In this document: positions 63,905 through 64,000 of the stretch, piece by piece
Layout: each line of letters opens with the position of its first letter
Position numbering within the stretch: the first letter of the stretch is position 1
DNA from: Arenibacter echinorum
GTDB lineage: Bacteria; Bacteroidota; Bacteroidia; Flavobacteriales; Flavobacteriaceae
NCBI RefSeq assembly: GCF_003259375.1
Contig: NZ_QLLN01000005.1
Span: 62,001 to 126,000, forward strand
Direction of reading: 5' to 3'
DNA length: 64,000 nt
Translations under genes and position numbers: made by a program
Notes under the pieces: generated by a model
Seen by the model: only the letters and a program-made list of their open reading frames with translations
What the model was told of the DNA's origin: nothing
The model's database searches: none

Positions 63905-64000
63905 ATGAAGACATTATTACTCGTTAAAGAAATTTATGCCGAAGGATTCAAAAACCTAGGAAGCATTATTGTCAGAAATTATTTCAAAGCTTTCTTATGG
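63905..64000 (+). CDS. 5' end of a small protein gene, cut by window edge
   Basis: ATG 63905 opens 32 codons, MKTLLLVKEIYAEGFKNLGS, then IIVRNYFKAFLW, up to the last base. The sequence is rich in aromatic and hydrophobic residues, and TAAA precedes the start, as often in Bacteroidota. It recalls the short DUF6747-type proteins of Flavobacteriaceae, but this is from memory and weak. Confidence 0.5.
   Translation, partial: MKTLLLVKEIYAEGFKNLGSIIVRNYFKAFLW

Overview
The window looks like chromosomal DNA of a marine or environmental member of the Flavobacteriaceae (Bacteroidota). The base composition is AT-rich, Shine-Dalgarno sequences are weak or absent, and several genes are preceded by the Bacteroidota -7 element TAnnTTTG. 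The gene content fits: many lipoproteins with a Cys close to the N-terminus, a NagB-PIG-L fusion, a TamB of more than 1400 residues, GMC dehydrogenase pairs and a clade II (Sec-type) nosZ cluster. The genus cannot be fixed from the sequence. I saw no rRNA, tRNA, CRISPR array, insertion sequence or phage gene.

Layout. 1-7.2 kb: a truncated SulP permease, a DUF1080 lipoprotein, a di-haem peroxidase, a Crp/Fnr regulator, an aldose epimerase, a LolC/E-type permease and a NamZ-type muramidase. 7.1-13.6 kb: sterol-desaturase-like protein, YkgJ-type protein, methyltransferase, metalloprotease lipoprotein, RidA, an N-acetylglucosamine-kinase-like protein, gap and pfkA. 13.7-24.4 kb: tamB, tsaD, TfoX-N protein, rsmE, DUF4159 protein, AI-2E permease, THUMP-like methyltransferase and a D-Ala-D-Ala dipeptidase. 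24.5-30.7 kb: a duplicated pair of GMC oxidoreductase plus gluconate-dehydrogenase subunit-3-like genes, with a secreted xylose-isomerase-like protein after one copy. 30.8-39.3 kb: an SSP411/YyaL-type protein, an esterase and the sugar-acid/amino-sugar genes kdgK, eda, uxuA and nagB.

39.3-58.6 kb is a respiratory and nitrosative-stress island. It has (i) a three-gene operon built around an OprC/NosA-like TonB-dependent receptor that carries the CxxxM...HxM copper motif; (ii) cydAB; (iii) an Rrf2 regulator with three Cys, followed by a tryptophan 2,3-dioxygenase, a cupin, the di-iron repair protein Ric, a hemerythrin, a small membrane protein, a 2Fe-2S ferredoxin and a group III truncated globin; (iv) on the other strand, a nitrous oxide reductase operon: cytochrome c, fasciclin protein, nosZ, membrane protein, nosL, cupin, nosD, nosF, nosY and a polytopic membrane protein. 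A plausible reading is that copper import and nosL feed nosZ, cytochrome bd gives low-oxygen and NO-resistant respiration, and the Rrf2-headed genes handle NO damage. 59-63.5 kb: biotin carrier, biotin carboxylase and carboxyltransferase of an acyl-CoA (propionyl-CoA-type) carboxylase, then a TesB thioesterase.

The most interesting regulatory signal is a repeated promoter design. Four promoters (SulP, cydA, nos operon, copper operon) have a Crp/Fnr-size dyad whose centre is 32-34 bp upstream of the centre of a TAnnTTTG-like -7 box, the geometry expected of a class II activator site. Two sites are GTAACnnnnGTTAC; two have the core TGA-N6-TCA. A separate 28-bp dyad overlaps the -33 element of the Rrf2 gene. 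Two genes, the ferredoxin and tamB, have an in-frame stop codon just after the only upstream ATG.
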